Shown here: one piece after another, positions 27,359-36,749 of the stretch
Numbering within the stretch: the first letter of the stretch is position 1
How the letters are laid out: each line of letters starts with the position of its first letter
From: G965218495 sp965218495
GTDB taxonomy: Bacteria > Bacteroidota > Rhodothermia > Rhodothermales > Bin80
DNA: 64,000 bases
Direction of reading: 5' to 3'
NCBI GenBank assembly: GCA_965218495.1
Contig: OZ244626.1
Coordinates: forward strand, 1,488,001 to 1,552,000
Translations under genes and position numbers: made by a program
The notes under the pieces: model-generated
Seen by the model: only the letters and a program-made list of their open reading frames with translations
Told to the model about the DNA's origin: nothing
Databases searched by the model: none

Positions 27359-28743
27359 CCGGCCATCGAGCGCTCGCCAGACACCGTGGAGTGAATAAGT
27401 TCAAAGACGCCAAACCCGTTTAGGTCTGCAAAGATGAAGGATGCTTGACCTTCGCCGGCAATATTGTTGTAACTCCAGATTTCGTGCGGCTTGAAATTTG
27501 TTTCGTATAGGCGTGGCTCAATGGATTCGGGCTGGCCGTACTTGATAAGCACGCGCCCTTGGTCAGATCTCCACCCTTCCTCGCTTCGAGTCGAATATCG
27601 CTCGTTCGCGTACCCCAGAAGCGTGTAGAACTGTTCCCGGAATTCGTTGGCTCGAGAATTAGGCTCGGGGTCGCGGACCCGCCAGAAGTCCATCAGGAAA
27701 CGACGCCGCTCATCAAGGTCTTGAATACGACCTAAACGCTGCATTTCGGACTCGTTGGCAACGATTCGGATATGCTCCAGGCCTCTTTCCAGCTCTTCTT
27801 CGGGCATGGTCGCGTACTCGCTGATTTCGAAAGTCTCCGCGACCGGCGCTTCCGCTTCTCCTACGATCACTGAAGGATTGTAGACGAAGAATTTCCGGGT
27901 TTGCTCTACCTCGGCTTCATTGGCCTCATTGAGCAGGGCAAGAACCAGGAAGTAGGAGCCCGTAGGCAAGCTGTTCAGCAGAAACGATCCAGCCAGAACA
28001 TCCACAGGCCGGGCCTGACGTGGGCTTCGTTTTTGCAGCTCACTGATAGGCATAGGCGCGTTGGCCTCGGACACAAAGGCCAACAGCGTATAGTTGCCAT
28101 CGTCGGAAGCCGCACAGTCCGTGTTGTATGCTTCAGCATAATACCACAGCGTTGACATGCCTTCTCCAAACAGGTGGTTGGCATTGGGCTGAATCATGAG
28201 CCCGTTCTTAAAGAAGGGATCGGACCGATCAGTGGACCTCGTGATCCTAGTCGCCAGCGTGATGTCCGATATGGCGCAACCGTCCGAAGTGGCATAGTCG
28301 GGTATTATAAGGTCCCTGCGTATTTCCACGACCTGGCCACTGGGGGCCACGGCGACAACGCGCAGCTCGTACTCGCCCGACGGCACTGTAATACGCATTT
28401 GCCGAATGTAGTACTGCCCTTCCGCTATCGAAGACGTGTCTGCTGCAGTGAAATCGAGCGTGGTCGCATGTTCCCAGACTGCGCCTCCGGGCGTTCCCTC
28501 CAGGGCCGCATCAGTTGCCCGCCACAGGCTGAGCTCGGTTGGCACACGGGCCACGAATCCTGAGTCCTGCGAGGCATAACCCAGCGACGCAGCGCCGAAT
28601 GCAAGGTAGATTTCCACGATTGACTCGGCGGCGTCGTATTTGAAGGTGGCATACTCGACGTTGACGTCGATGGGAAGCTGTGCAGCGCACGGGAGGGCAC
28701 CGGCGCACAGGACAGACGCCCAGAGTCGGAAACTGTACTTCAT
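27325..28743 (-). CDS. GWxTD domain-containing exported protein
   Basis: The 472-residue protein has a signal peptide (MKYSFRLWASVLCAGALPCAAQ), a long beta-rich central part, and the C-terminal GWxTD domain of Bacteroidota, Ignavibacteria and relatives: RIQDLDERRRFLMDFWRVRDPEPNSRANEFREQ (split over residues about 345-375), then YSTRSEEGWRSDQGRVLIKYG, the motif naming the family, and PHEIWSYNNI. The family is of unknown function and exported to the envelope. It precedes asnS with a 34-bp overlap, so the two are probably translationally coupled. This is the upstream gene of the pair and its promoter should lie in 28744-28850. Confidence 0.9.
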   Translation of the reverse strand: MKYSFRLWASVLCAGALPCAAQLPIDVNVEYATFKYDAAESIVEIYLAFGAASLGYASQDSGFVARVPTELSLWRATDAALEGTPGGAVWEHATTLDFTAADTSSIAEGQYYIRQMRITVPSGEYELRVVAVAPSGQVVEIRRDLIIPDYATSDGCAISDITLATRITRSTDRSDPFFKNGLMIQPNANHLFGEGMSTLWYYAEAYNTDCAASDDGNYTLLAFVSEANAPMPISELQKRSPRQARPVDVLAGSFLLNSLPTGSYFLVLALLNEANEAEVEQTRKFFVYNPSVIVGEAEAPVAETFEISEYATMPEEELERGLEHIRIVANESEMQRLGRIQDLDERRRFLMDFWRVRDPEPNSRANEFREQFYTLLGYANERYSTRSEEGWRSDQGRVLIKYGQPESIEPRLYETNFKPHEIWSYNNIAGEGQASFIFADLNGFGVFELIHSTVSGERSMAGWQTELRSTRF

Positions 28744-29461
28744 GTCAGACCGATGTATGAGGTTAGAATGCTGCCGTTATGCTTTGCCGCGTCACTCGGG
28801 CCGACGCTGCGCATAATCTCTTAGTATGCGTCATGCTACAAGTTGTTGCCACGACTGTGCAGCACACAGGAACGTTAGTCGGCCGGGACAGGTTCGGAGC
28901 GCCCGTTGAGAAAGGACGCGCCTTGAAAAGCACCTGGACTCGCGCCGAATTCGTGGCACTGCGCATGCAGGCCCCATGCCTGAAGGGCTCTTGAGTAAGA
29001 TCTCGCCGGCGCGCCGCGGTGTTTGTCGGGTACCACCAGCGACTTTCCCCACGCAATCTCAGCTAAGGAGCAGCACTGATCCCCTAGGGCCAGAGCAGGG
29101 TACCGAGTTATCCGCAGTGACTGGAACGCCTTGGGCATGCAGCTAACGGGGAGTCTGCAGGTGCGAACGGGAAGGTACTGATCTCTGCCAGCCGGCGCTC
29201 AATGCCGATCTCCTGCTTCGTAAGACACAAAACGAGTCTTGCCCCATCTGCCGGCGCAATCGTGGAGCTCGACTCGCAACCTGACTATGCTACAGAATGA
29301 GTTTGGGAATGGGAGTCTCCTGTGCCCAGCACTATTACTCAGGCGACAGTTCGTGCTCCAAATCGCAATTCGACACGGTGAAATACAACCGCAGGCATCA
29401 GCCGCGTTGTGGCTCATGGGGGCACGGCCCTGACTAGGGCCCCAGTACTCTTCGATGTTAA
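28744..29461. other. Intergenic region, nothing recognised
   Basis: About 720 bases between the divergent GWxTD and large secreted-protein genes, ahead of the duplicated leader. Short frames on both strands overlap one another and show no family motif. No tRNA, terminator or known riboswitch pattern was seen. Confidence 0.45.
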
Positions 29462-29707
29462 TGGTTTCTACCACAGGTGCGTCGCGCTTCTGCGCCCGAG
29501 CACGGTCCGGTGGGCACAACGCCTTGGGTATGGCAGGCCCGGAATTGTGTAAACAGTAAGACTTTTGCCCGTCATTCGGAGCGCTTCCTTCGATGCGCGC
29601 CGAAGGTGCCTGATTTTGAACAGAAGAAATGGACCACCAAGTCAGTCGAACCAGCACCCATGGCGGTGCCACCAGCTATCCGCTGCCCGACCATGCAGAG
29701 CCTAGCG
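29462..29707 (+). repeat. Leader repeat, copy A
   Basis: A 246-bp sequence beginning TGGTTTCTACCACAGGTGCG that recurs as copy B at 33339-33585 with roughly 85 percent identity by eye and one net base of length difference. Copy A lies directly before the signal peptide start of the large secreted protein (ATG at 29728), so it probably carries that gene's promoter and 5' leader. Its last 80 bases can be read as an open frame (MDHQVSRTSTHGGATSYPLP) which copy B partly preserves, but a signal peptide at 29728 argues that this part is untranslated. Confidence 0.8.
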
Positions 29708-29727
29708 GATTCTCATCTGGCCGGAGC

Positions 29728-32700
29728 ATGCGACACTCGCAAACAGCACTTGCGCTAACGACCGTGCTGCTCCTGGTGGCTGGAGCGGGATCAGCAGTGG
29801 CGCAAAAGGTCGGGAGTTGCACCTCGCCCCTGGGTGAAGCTTACCTGGACATCAGCAACGTCCGAGCACGCATTTTCAATAACGGGAACCTGTTTTCGCG
29901 CGGATCCCCGGCAGTCTATGAGGTACCCAAAGGGGGCGGCGCAAATGCGATCTACAATTCTAGCGTCTGGGTGGGCGGCCTGATCGGTGGGGAGCTGAGA
30001 GTGGCGGCCACAACCTGGAACCCTGGACAGTTTTGGGCCGGCCCGCTGGACGACGACGGCAACCCGCCGGTTGACTGCTCGATATATGACCGGTTGTACA
30101 AGGTCAGCCGACCGGATATAGACGACTATGAGGCCACAGGTATCGCAATGGCTGACCTTCGAGAGTGGCCGACGGGCCTCGGAGCACCCACGTATGCGGC
30201 GCCGGGCAACGGGCTCGATGACGACGGGGATGGCCAGGTTGATGAGGACGGCGGCGAGATCATCACGTTGCTCGATGAGCCCCTGGCTGCGCGTAAGAAT
30301 CGCGTCATCGATCTGGCGGCCGGTGAGCGCCCAGCGATCCTGGGCGACCAGTCGATCTGGTGGGTGATGAATGATCGTGGTAACGAACACTTCCCCGCAC
30401 GTTCAAGTACGCCACCTATTGGGCTCGAAGTGCATGCGATGGCGTTTGCATTCAATGCGGCAGCACCCACTGGTGATGCCACTTTCTACAAGTATGATTT
30501 CTTTTACAAAGGCAGTGGCACGCTTACCGATGCATACGTAGCGCTCTATAGTAACGTGGACCTGGGTAACTTGTTGGATGACTGGGTAGGGTCAGATACC
30601 GTGCGTAGCCTTGGCTTTGTGTGGAACTCTGACAATAACGACGAAAAGCGTGATGGATACCGAGGGAGTGATGGATACGGCACTCCTCCACCCGCACTTG
30701 GGTACGACTTGTTCCAAGGCCCAATAGTGCCGAGCATGGGTGACACCGCGTTCGTAAGCGGGGTTCCCGTGCCGGACTCCAGAAACCTGAAGTTGTCCCA
30801 CTTCGCGTACTATCAAAAATATTATGACGAGGATTTATTCCCGGATTATGGCTACGGCTTCTACAACTATATGCGCGGTCGCTGGTGGAGTGGGGATCCC
30901 ATCACGGAGGGTGGGAATGGCCGGAACTTTTCTGATATCCCTACAGCGTACATGTATCCGGGTGATGTGGGCGAGAGCGACGAAGATTGTCAGTACTGGT
31001 CGGAATGTAACATTGATGGGACGGGCACCGACAAAGCCGCGAACAACCGCCATTTCGTGATGTCAACGGGCCCGCTCACCATCAGCCCGGGTGACTCCAA
31101 GCAGATCATTTTTGGCATCATCTTCGCGCGGGGTGAAAACAACTTCAACTCCGTGACCAAACTGAAGCAGGCGGACGACTTGGCGCAGGGTCTCGTTGAT
31201 GGTAACTATGTCGTTCCGGCGCCGCCGGCCGCTCCAAACCTGGCTGCCACGCCAGCAGACCAGTCCGTGATCCTGGAATGGACGAGTAGCGCCCGCTCGA
31301 ATAACTACCTGGAGTCCTATAGCGCGGTGGACCCCTTCATCTTGGATGAAGACAACGAGTACCTGTTTGAGGGGTATGATGTCATTCAGTATGACAACGC
31401 CGAAGATCATGCTGGCCGCACAATTGCGACCTATGACGTGATTAACGGCGTTACACGCGTCGACGACGGATTCCCCGGTCAGCCGCAGGAAGTCACCGCT
31501 ACCGGTAGCGATAGCGGCGCCCTGACCTCTCATACGGTCACGGGCCTGACGAACTACAAGACGTACCACTTTGGCGTGCAGGCGTACGCTTACAATGAGC
31601 CGTCTTATCCCAAGGTCTACCGCGGCCCCATTGCGCGCCTGACGGTCATCCCGACCAGGCCCACCAAGGACGTGTCAGACGCGGCGCTGGCGCTGGCGGG
31701 GGATCGGGGCACGCCGGACTTCGTGGCGGAAGCAGCAGCTGTGGGCGATGGCGAAGTCTTCGCGCATGTCACGAACCCGATCACCATGGTGGATGCCAAC
31801 TACGCGGTCGAATTCTTTGCGCAGGACTTCGGAATGCGCGCTGTTGCGGAAGACGATGACGCCCTTGATCCCTTGCGTCCGTCAGTGTTGTCTCGGTTGA
31901 GCGCCGCGGGTGTCACGTACAGCATCTTGCGGGAAGGCGAGGTGCTGTTTGATGGCGCCGCGCTGGACTTCCCTGCGCCCTTGCGCCGGGGAGTGTATTC
32001 CGGGGACGGCCTCACCTTCGATGTGCTGGGGCCTCCGCCGGGCTTCAAGGACTTTCACGTCACCGCCAACGCGGCCGGGCCGCTCGACCCGCCGGACTAT
32101 GCCGGCTGGGGCTGGGCCGGCTTCCCGGACCCGCGTGGCCTGGTGGTGGGGCTGCGCAGCTATCAGCAGATTAGCGGCGCGGTCTGGGGATACCATGCGG
32201 GAGGTGCCGCGCAGCCCTTCGGACCGATTGAAGAGGGCTCCTCGTTCCTGGCGCGTGCCCTGCGTGGTGGCACCCTGCTGCCCTACCTGGGGTCCTACGA
32301 CTATGAGCAGCGCTTCACGCAGGAGTGTGCAGACCAGATCGATGGCACCCTTGATGTGGAGCATGACTGCCTGGCCATCCGCTGGTACGGCGATGATGCG
32401 CTGATCGAGGTGCCCTTCACCCTTTGGAGGGCCGGCGTCGACACGCCCGAGGATCGCAGCGACGACCTGCAGATGGTTCCCTTTCTCTGCGACACCGAGA
32501 CGTGCGGGGGTGGCACGGAGCATGGCGTATACGACATCGGGGGAGATCATCCGGCCTCGGGTGCGGACAACGATCCGTTTACCGACTGGATCTACTGGAA
32601 CCTGCCCACCGACACGAGTCCTGGCTCAGCGGGCTACCGGGCGTTCTTCAGGGGAGACGACCTGGCCACTACGCAGGTGCTGGCCCGCACGGTGCTGGTG

Positions 32701-33183
32701 GCCTGGGATGAGGGCACGGCGCCGCCATACGAGAGGCCCTTGCCAGAGAGCGGGACGGCGCTTCGTATCATCAGCAACAAGCAGAACCAGCCGGGGGACC
32801 GGTACCTGCTCTCTACTCATGGCTATGGTGCGGTGCAACCTGAAGGAGAGAGGGCCCGGGAGCGCCTGAAGGACATCGGCATCGTACCGAACCCCTACAA
32901 GGGTGCCTCCAACTATGAGGTGAGCCAGCTCACGAGCGAGGTGCGGTTCACCAATATGCCTGACGTGGCCACGATCAGGATCTTTACGCTCAACGGGACG
33001 CTGATAAAGACGATCGAGAAGCGGTCTCCCGGGGTGGCGACGATATCGTGGAACCTGGTCACGGACTACAACCTGGCTATTGCCAGTGGGGTCTACCTGG
33101 TACACATCACCGTGCCGGAGGTAGGCTCCACCGTGCTGAAGTTTGCCGTCATCAAGAAGCGCATTCAGCTGAACACGTTCTAG
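29728..33183 (+). CDS. Large secreted protein with fibronectin-type domain and C-terminal sorting-like domain
   Basis: I place the start at the ATG at 29728 because MRHSQTALALTTVLLLVAGAGSAVAQ is a good signal peptide; the open frame extends upstream to 29629 through the leader repeat. The mature protein of about 1125 residues has acidic calcium-binding-like NGLDDDGDGQVDEDGG (near residue 185), a fibronectin type III-like module (about residues 500-640: PPAAPNLAATPADQSVILEW to TVTGLTNYKTYHFGVQAY), and a C-terminal FlgD/T9SS-type beta-sandwich with IVPNPYKGASNY, FTNMPDVATIRIFTLNGTLI and ASGVYLVHI. The last 10 residues (FAVIKKRIQLNTF) differ from the usual short basic tail. Cell-surface or extracellular location is likely; function is unknown. 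No operon partner is evident; a transposon pile follows. Confidence 0.88.
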   Translation: MRHSQTALALTTVLLLVAGAGSAVAQKVGSCTSPLGEAYLDISNVRARIFNNGNLFSRGSPAVYEVPKGGGANAIYNSSVWVGGLIGGELRVAATTWNPGQFWAGPLDDDGNPPVDCSIYDRLYKVSRPDIDDYEATGIAMADLREWPTGLGAPTYAAPGNGLDDDGDGQVDEDGGEIITLLDEPLAARKNRVIDLAAGERPAILGDQSIWWVMNDRGNEHFPARSSTPPIGLEVHAMAFAFNAAAPTGDATFYKYDFFYKGSGTLTDAYVALYSNVDLGNLLDDWVGSDTVRSLGFVWNSDNNDEKRDGYRGSDGYGTPPPALGYDLFQGPIVPSMGDTAFVSGVPVPDSRNLKLSHFAYYQKYYDEDLFPDYGYGFYNYMRGRWWSGDPITEGGNGRNFSDIPTAYMYPGDVGESDEDCQYWSECNIDGTGTDKAANNRHFVMSTGPLTISPGDSKQIIFGIIFARGENNFNSVTKLKQADDLAQGLVDGNYVVPAPPAAPNLAATPADQSVILEWTSSARSNNYLESYSAVDPFILDEDNEYLFEGYDVIQYDNAEDHAGRTIATYDVINGVTRVDDGFPGQPQEVTATGSDSGALTSHTVTGLTNYKTYHFGVQAYAYNEPSYPKVYRGPIARLTVIPTRPTKDVSDAALALAGDRGTPDFVAEAAAVGDGEVFAHVTNPITMVDANYAVEFFAQDFGMRAVAEDDDALDPLRPSVLSRLSAAGVTYSILREGEVLFDGAALDFPAPLRRGVYSGDGLTFDVLGPPPGFKDFHVTANAAGPLDPPDYAGWGWAGFPDPRGLVVGLRSYQQISGAVWGYHAGGAAQPFGPIEEGSSFLARALRGGTLLPYLGSYDYEQRFTQECADQIDGTLDVEHDCLAIRWYGDDALIEVPFTLWRAGVDTPEDRSDDLQMVPFLCDTETCGGGTEHGVYDIGGDHPASGADNDPFTDWIYWNLPTDTSPGSAGYRAFFRGDDLATTQVLARTVLVAWDEGTAPPYERPLPESGTALRIISNKQNQPGDRYLLSTHGYGAVQPEGERARERLKDIGIVPNPYKGASNYEVSQLTSEVRFTNMPDVATIRIFTLNGTLIKTIEKRSPGVATISWNLVTDYNLAIASGVYLVHITVPEVGSTVLKFAVIKKRIQLNTF

Positions 33184-33338
33184 CGAGGTGAGGGCGAACC
33201 CTCAGGACCAGCGCCTTCCTGCTCTGCAGCGGCTTCCTGCTCTGCAAGGGCCAGCGCCACGAGAACCCTGCAGCCAGTACCCCACCAGGTGGGCTACAAC
33301 GCCGCGCTCCTCCTCGAATCGATTGCTGCGACCACCCG

Positions 33339-33585
33339 TGGTTTCTACCACAGGTACGTCGCGCTTCTGCGCCCGAGCACGGTCCGGCGCCGCGAAACGC
33401 TTGGGTGTAGCAGGCCCGGGATTGTGTAAACAGTGAGACGTTTGCCCAATCATTCGGGGCGCTTCTTTCGATGCGCGTCGGAGGTGCCTGATTCTAAACA
33501 GAAGACATGGACCACCAATTGAGTCGAACCAGGACCTATGGCGGCACCACCAGCTATCCGCTGCCCGCCCATGTAGAGCCTAGCG
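33339..33585 (+). repeat. Leader repeat, copy B (orphan)
   Basis: A 247-bp second copy of the leader at 29462-29707. Similarity to copy A stops at 33585, within a few bases of the left end of the IS4-like element, so a paralogous gene that once followed it seems to have been interrupted and lost. The open frame conserved in copy A is interrupted here by a TAG shortly after SYPLPAHV. Confidence 0.78.
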
Positions 33586-33591
33586 CTGCCG

Positions 33592-35700
33592 TTTACCCAA
33601 GTTTTTCCCTCGACATTCTAATTTATGCCGCATAGATTAGCGGCATGTTCCAGCAGAATCAGATTCTTCGTACGCTGAGCGAGGCGCAGTCCCAGGCGTG
33701 CCTGGACGGCATCTTGGCTGATGAGAGTCTGAAGAATCGCACCGCCATCGCCCGGCGTGTGTGTGCGGCCTTCGACTTTGTCGACGCACGCGGGCAGTTG
33801 CAAGTAGCCAGTTGCGCCAAGGCGCTCTCGAAGCTGGCCGACCGCGGCCGTATTGCACTGCCGGCGCCTATGAACGACCACGCTGCCGGCGCGTCCCCCA
33901 GGCTGCTGAAGGAGGGCGTGCCCATGCCGAGTGCTCTTCCGGACTCCGTCCGTGAAGTGAAGGATCTGTCGCTGATCGTGGTCACGGATGACGACCAGCG
34001 CGCCGTATGGAACACGCTGTTGGACCAGGAGCATCCGCGGGGCACTACGACGTTCTTCGGCGCGCAGGTGCGCTACCTGGTGCATAGCGCGCAGGGCTAT
34101 CTGGGCGCGCTGGGCTTTTCGGCCTCGGCCCTGCGTCTGGCCGCACGGGAGCGATGGATGGCCTGGAGCGATGCGCAGCGCCAGACCCACCTGCATCATG
34201 TGGTGTGTTTGAGCCGCTTTTTGATTCGGGGACCCTGCACGCACCTGGCGAGCCGTGTCCTGGGCCTTGCGCTCAGGCAGCTTCCCGATGATTTTGAAGA
34301 GCGTTACAGGTACCGCCCTTGGGTTGTGGAGACCTATGTGGATCCGAACTGGAAGGGCACGTGCTTCAAGGCGGCAAACTTTCTGCACATTGGTTATACT
34401 GCCGGCGGCAAACGGCAGGCCGACGATGAACCCGAGCCGCCCAAGGCGCTATATGTGTACGAACTGGACCGCGGGTGGCGCAAGGAACTCGGCGTGCCGG
34501 CGGTGGAGCTCAATCCTGTGAGAGCACCCCACGAGGCGTTGGACCGTGACCAATGGGCGGAAGCCGAGTTCGGGCACGCTCCACTGGGCAATCGGCTGCG
34601 ATCCACGCGTCTGGTACGGAGTGCGTCGATGCTGGCTTCGGTGATGGGCCAGTCCATTACGGGGAATACGGACTACGATCGTGCGGCGGTCAAGGCGCAT
34701 TACCGGTTTCTGGAGAGCGACCCGGCGTCCAAGGTCACTCCGGAGAACATATTGGCGCCGCATCGTGCGCGCACGATCGAGCGCATGCGCAGCCAGAAGG
34801 TGGTGCTCTGCATCCAGGATGGCAGCAGACTGCGCTATGCCACGCGTCCGGCCTGCACGGATCTGCAGGTCACCGGCCGCAATCAGACCACGGCGCAAAC
34901 GCGTGGGATGCATGTACATGCGACGCTGGCGACCACCCCCGACGGTCTGCCGCTGGGCGTGTTGCGCTGCAGCTACCGGGATCCTTCGCACGGTCCCCTG
35001 AAGCCGAAGGCCCAACGATGGCTGGACGCCTTTCTGGACATCTGTGCGGCGGCCGATCAGATCTCCCGCAAGATTCGGGTGATCTGCGTTATGGACCGGG
35101 AGGGCGACAGTTTTGCGCTCTTTGACGCCCAGCGTCGTCAGGGCCGTGTGGAGATGCTGGTCAGAGCGCGGATGGATCGCAGGCTGGCAAACGGCAGGAA
35201 GCTGTTTGAGACCCTCGCGGCCGGCCCGGCGGCCGGCAGCGTGCGGATCGAGATCAAGAAAGTCACCGCGCGCCCGAAGTCGCGGGGCAAGCCCGCCCGC
35301 CCCGGGCGCAGCTATCGCATAGCGGACGCCGAGGTGCGGTTCCGCCGGGTGACGCTGCCGGCCACGGCCAAGGAGGCAGATCCGGTGACGATGTACGGGG
35401 TTCATGTCCAGGAGCAGGCCCCGCCGGAAGGCGAAGAGGCCATAGAATGGTATCTGCTTACCAGTGTGGCGGTGCACACGCTGGAGGAGGCCCTGCAGGT
35501 GCTGGACCACTACGTGAAGCGGTGGCGCATTGAGGACTTCTTCCGGGTGCTTAAAAGCGGCTGCAAGGTGGAGCGTCTGGCGCTGCGCACGGCGCTGCGT
35601 CTGGAGCGTGCGATCGCGATCTACTGCGTCATTGCCTGGCGCCTGATGGTGCTGACGCTATTGGGGCGAACCGTGCCAGAGTTGGACTCGGAGGTCACGG
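33592..35700 (+). mobile_element. IS4-family element with DruA-like transposase, truncated on the right
   Basis: Starts near the end of leader copy B and is cut at its 3' side by the IS256-like element at 35701. A possible left tip is ACCCAAGTTT at 33595-33604. The inverse, AAACTTGGGT, occurs at 42389-42398, just outside the second IS110 copy, and may be the displaced right tip. No matching target duplication could be found, so the outer boundaries are tentative. Confidence 0.6.
33625..33646 (+). promoter_or_regulatory. Hairpin covering the transposase start codon
   Basis: A perfect inverted repeat, ATGCCGC (33625-33631), 8-base loop, GCGGCAT (33640-33646), whose right arm contains the first two bases of the ATG at 33645. 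In an RNA arriving from outside the element the start codon would be paired. Structures of this kind protect IS10 and IS50 from read-through activation; the same role here is inference. Confidence 0.5.
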
Positions 35701-35756
35701 GGGATCGCACAAATTCTAGTTGGGAATTGGAGAGTTGCTGTGGAGGTGGACTCTAG
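33645..35756 (+). CDS. IS4-family transposase fused to a DruA-like (DUF4338) domain, C-terminally truncated
   Basis: Three parts are visible in 703 residues. Residues about 1-70 resemble the N-terminal helical region that precedes such domains (NRTAIARRVCAAFDF). Residues about 105-285 match DUF4338, the domain of DruA from the Druantia anti-phage system: FFGAQVRYLVHSAQGYLGAL, LRLAARERWMAWSDAQRQ, RFLIRGPCTHLASRVLGLAL, VETYVDPNWKGTCFKAANF. Residues about 320-680 are a Tn5/IS4-type DDE transposase with Asp392 (CIQDGS), Asp484 (VMDREGD) and the Y-2-R-3-E-6-K signature at Tyr623, Arg626, Glu630 and Lys637. The last about 19 residues (TGDRTNSSWELESCCGGGL) are coded by the invading IS256 end, so the natural C-terminus is lost. 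A 7-bp hairpin covers the start codon. Transposition activity is doubtful. Confidence 0.85.
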   Translation: MFQQNQILRTLSEAQSQACLDGILADESLKNRTAIARRVCAAFDFVDARGQLQVASCAKALSKLADRGRIALPAPMNDHAAGASPRLLKEGVPMPSALPDSVREVKDLSLIVVTDDDQRAVWNTLLDQEHPRGTTTFFGAQVRYLVHSAQGYLGALGFSASALRLAARERWMAWSDAQRQTHLHHVVCLSRFLIRGPCTHLASRVLGLALRQLPDDFEERYRYRPWVVETYVDPNWKGTCFKAANFLHIGYTAGGKRQADDEPEPPKALYVYELDRGWRKELGVPAVELNPVRAPHEALDRDQWAEAEFGHAPLGNRLRSTRLVRSASMLASVMGQSITGNTDYDRAAVKAHYRFLESDPASKVTPENILAPHRARTIERMRSQKVVLCIQDGSRLRYATRPACTDLQVTGRNQTTAQTRGMHVHATLATTPDGLPLGVLRCSYRDPSHGPLKPKAQRWLDAFLDICAAADQISRKIRVICVMDREGDSFALFDAQRRQGRVEMLVRARMDRRLANGRKLFETLAAGPAAGSVRIEIKKVTARPKSRGKPARPGRSYRIADAEVRFRRVTLPATAKEADPVTMYGVHVQEQAPPEGEEAIEWYLLTSVAVHTLEEALQVLDHYVKRWRIEDFFRVLKSGCKVERLALRTALRLERAIAIYCVIAWRLMVLTLLGRTVPELDSEVTGDRTNSSWELESCCGGGL

Positions 35757-35763
35757 CCTCCAC
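35740..35763 (+). promoter_or_regulatory. Hairpin near the left end of the IS256-like element
   Basis: A perfect 7-bp stem, GTGGAGG (35740-35746) and CCTCCAC (35757-35763), with a 10-base loop that contains the TAG ending the truncated IS4 transposase frame. There is no T-run after it. It may block translation or transcription entering from outside, 18 bp before the first gene. Confidence 0.45.
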
Positions 35764-35780
35764 CATTCCTTTCCCATCAT

Positions 35781-36749
35781 ATGAACCCCTCCCAGCCTGT
35801 TTTGGGGAGGTCTGAGGCGCCTTTAGACGCCCAGATCAATCCCTCCGGTGACGCGCGGCGGCTTCTGATGAAGCTCTGCACGCACATACTGCAACAATTG
35901 ACCACCGACTGGCCCATTCCGGCAGCGCATCAGCAGCCGGTGCCACCGCCCGCAGTGATCAAGGCCTCTGCTGCGGCCCAGGACACAAAGCCGGACTCGG
36001 CGCAGTTGAATGAAGCGTGGCAGCTGTTGCATTCGCGCAGTCTGCAAGACGACCCGATCGTTGCGATTTGGCTGCGCGGGCTGTGCCCACGCGGCGTTAA
36101 CATCGTTCTTGGAGCGGGTCTGACCATCACGGGCTATCGCCGCATACTTGGCCTTATAGCGTGCTACCCTGAGAACGTCTCTGCTCTTACGTCCTTTGTG
36201 CAGTCGCTGTCCGATCGTGGTCTTTCGGCCGCCGACGGGCTGCTCTGTGTGCTGCCCAGCAGTACGGGACTGCAATCGGCGGTGCGCCAGGTGTTCGGCC
36301 CCAGGGTCGCCATACAGCGCTGTCTCAATACGCTGTTGGATCAAGTCACCTGTGGTCTTCCGGAAGACCTTGTTCCTGTGTATCGCAATCGCCTCCGCCA
36401 GGCATGGAATGGGTTCGATGCCCGGGAAGCTGAACGCGCACTCACCCGTATTCACCAGGACTTGACGCGCGTCAATCGGTCCGCAGCGAAGGTTCTGTGG
36501 GAGGGCCTGGAGCAATCTCTGACGATTCAACGCACGGGCATGCTGCTCAAGCTCGACCGGGGGCTGCGCGTGATGCGCTTCATGAATGCCATCAGTCGCA
36601 GGTTGCAGACCCCGGCCAGCGCCGTTTTCCAGCAACGCGAACAGATGGCACTGGCGCTGTTGGAACACGAGGCTCAGCTGCGCCGTGTGGCCCATGCGGC
36701 CCATCTGCCACAACTTCGTGAGACTCTCATCAACCTCAACGCCGTATGA
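35781..36749 (+). CDS. Catalytically dead paralogue of IS256 transposase
   Basis: A 322-residue protein whose residues about 92-280 can be aligned with residues about 172-362 of the adjacent transposase. Matching blocks include VNIVLGAGLTITGYRRILGL against VQMIVAMGITTEGEKVVLGF, GLQSAVRQVFGPRVAIQRC against GLRKGIGAVFGDAVVFQRC, RLRQAW against RLQAAW, and AKVLWEGLEQSLTIQRTGM against ARSLEEGLEDTLTLHRLGV. At the catalytic positions of the partner (Asp179, Asp239, Glu351) it has Arg99, Pro159 and about Asn269, and the QWHK motif is replaced by LNTL. The N-terminal about 90 residues show no similarity I recognise. The open frame is full and its stop overlaps the transposase start (ATGA). I infer a partner or regulator of the transposase; a neutral relic is the alternative. 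Confidence 0.75.
   Translation: MNPSQPVLGRSEAPLDAQINPSGDARRLLMKLCTHILQQLTTDWPIPAAHQQPVPPPAVIKASAAAQDTKPDSAQLNEAWQLLHSRSLQDDPIVAIWLRGLCPRGVNIVLGAGLTITGYRRILGLIACYPENVSALTSFVQSLSDRGLSAADGLLCVLPSSTGLQSAVRQVFGPRVAIQRCLNTLLDQVTCGLPEDLVPVYRNRLRQAWNGFDAREAERALTRIHQDLTRVNRSAAKVLWEGLEQSLTIQRTGMLLKLDRGLRVMRFMNAISRRLQTPASAVFQQREQMALALLEHEAQLRRVAHAAHLPQLRETLINLNAV

Noticed and set aside
29629..29727. N-terminal extension of the large secreted protein
   Set aside because: The open frame extends upstream, but it lies in the duplicated leader and would bury the signal peptide at residue 34.
34449..35510. 353-residue minus-strand frame opposite the IS4-DruA transposase
   Set aside because: Antisense shadow of a gene with recognisable catalytic motifs.
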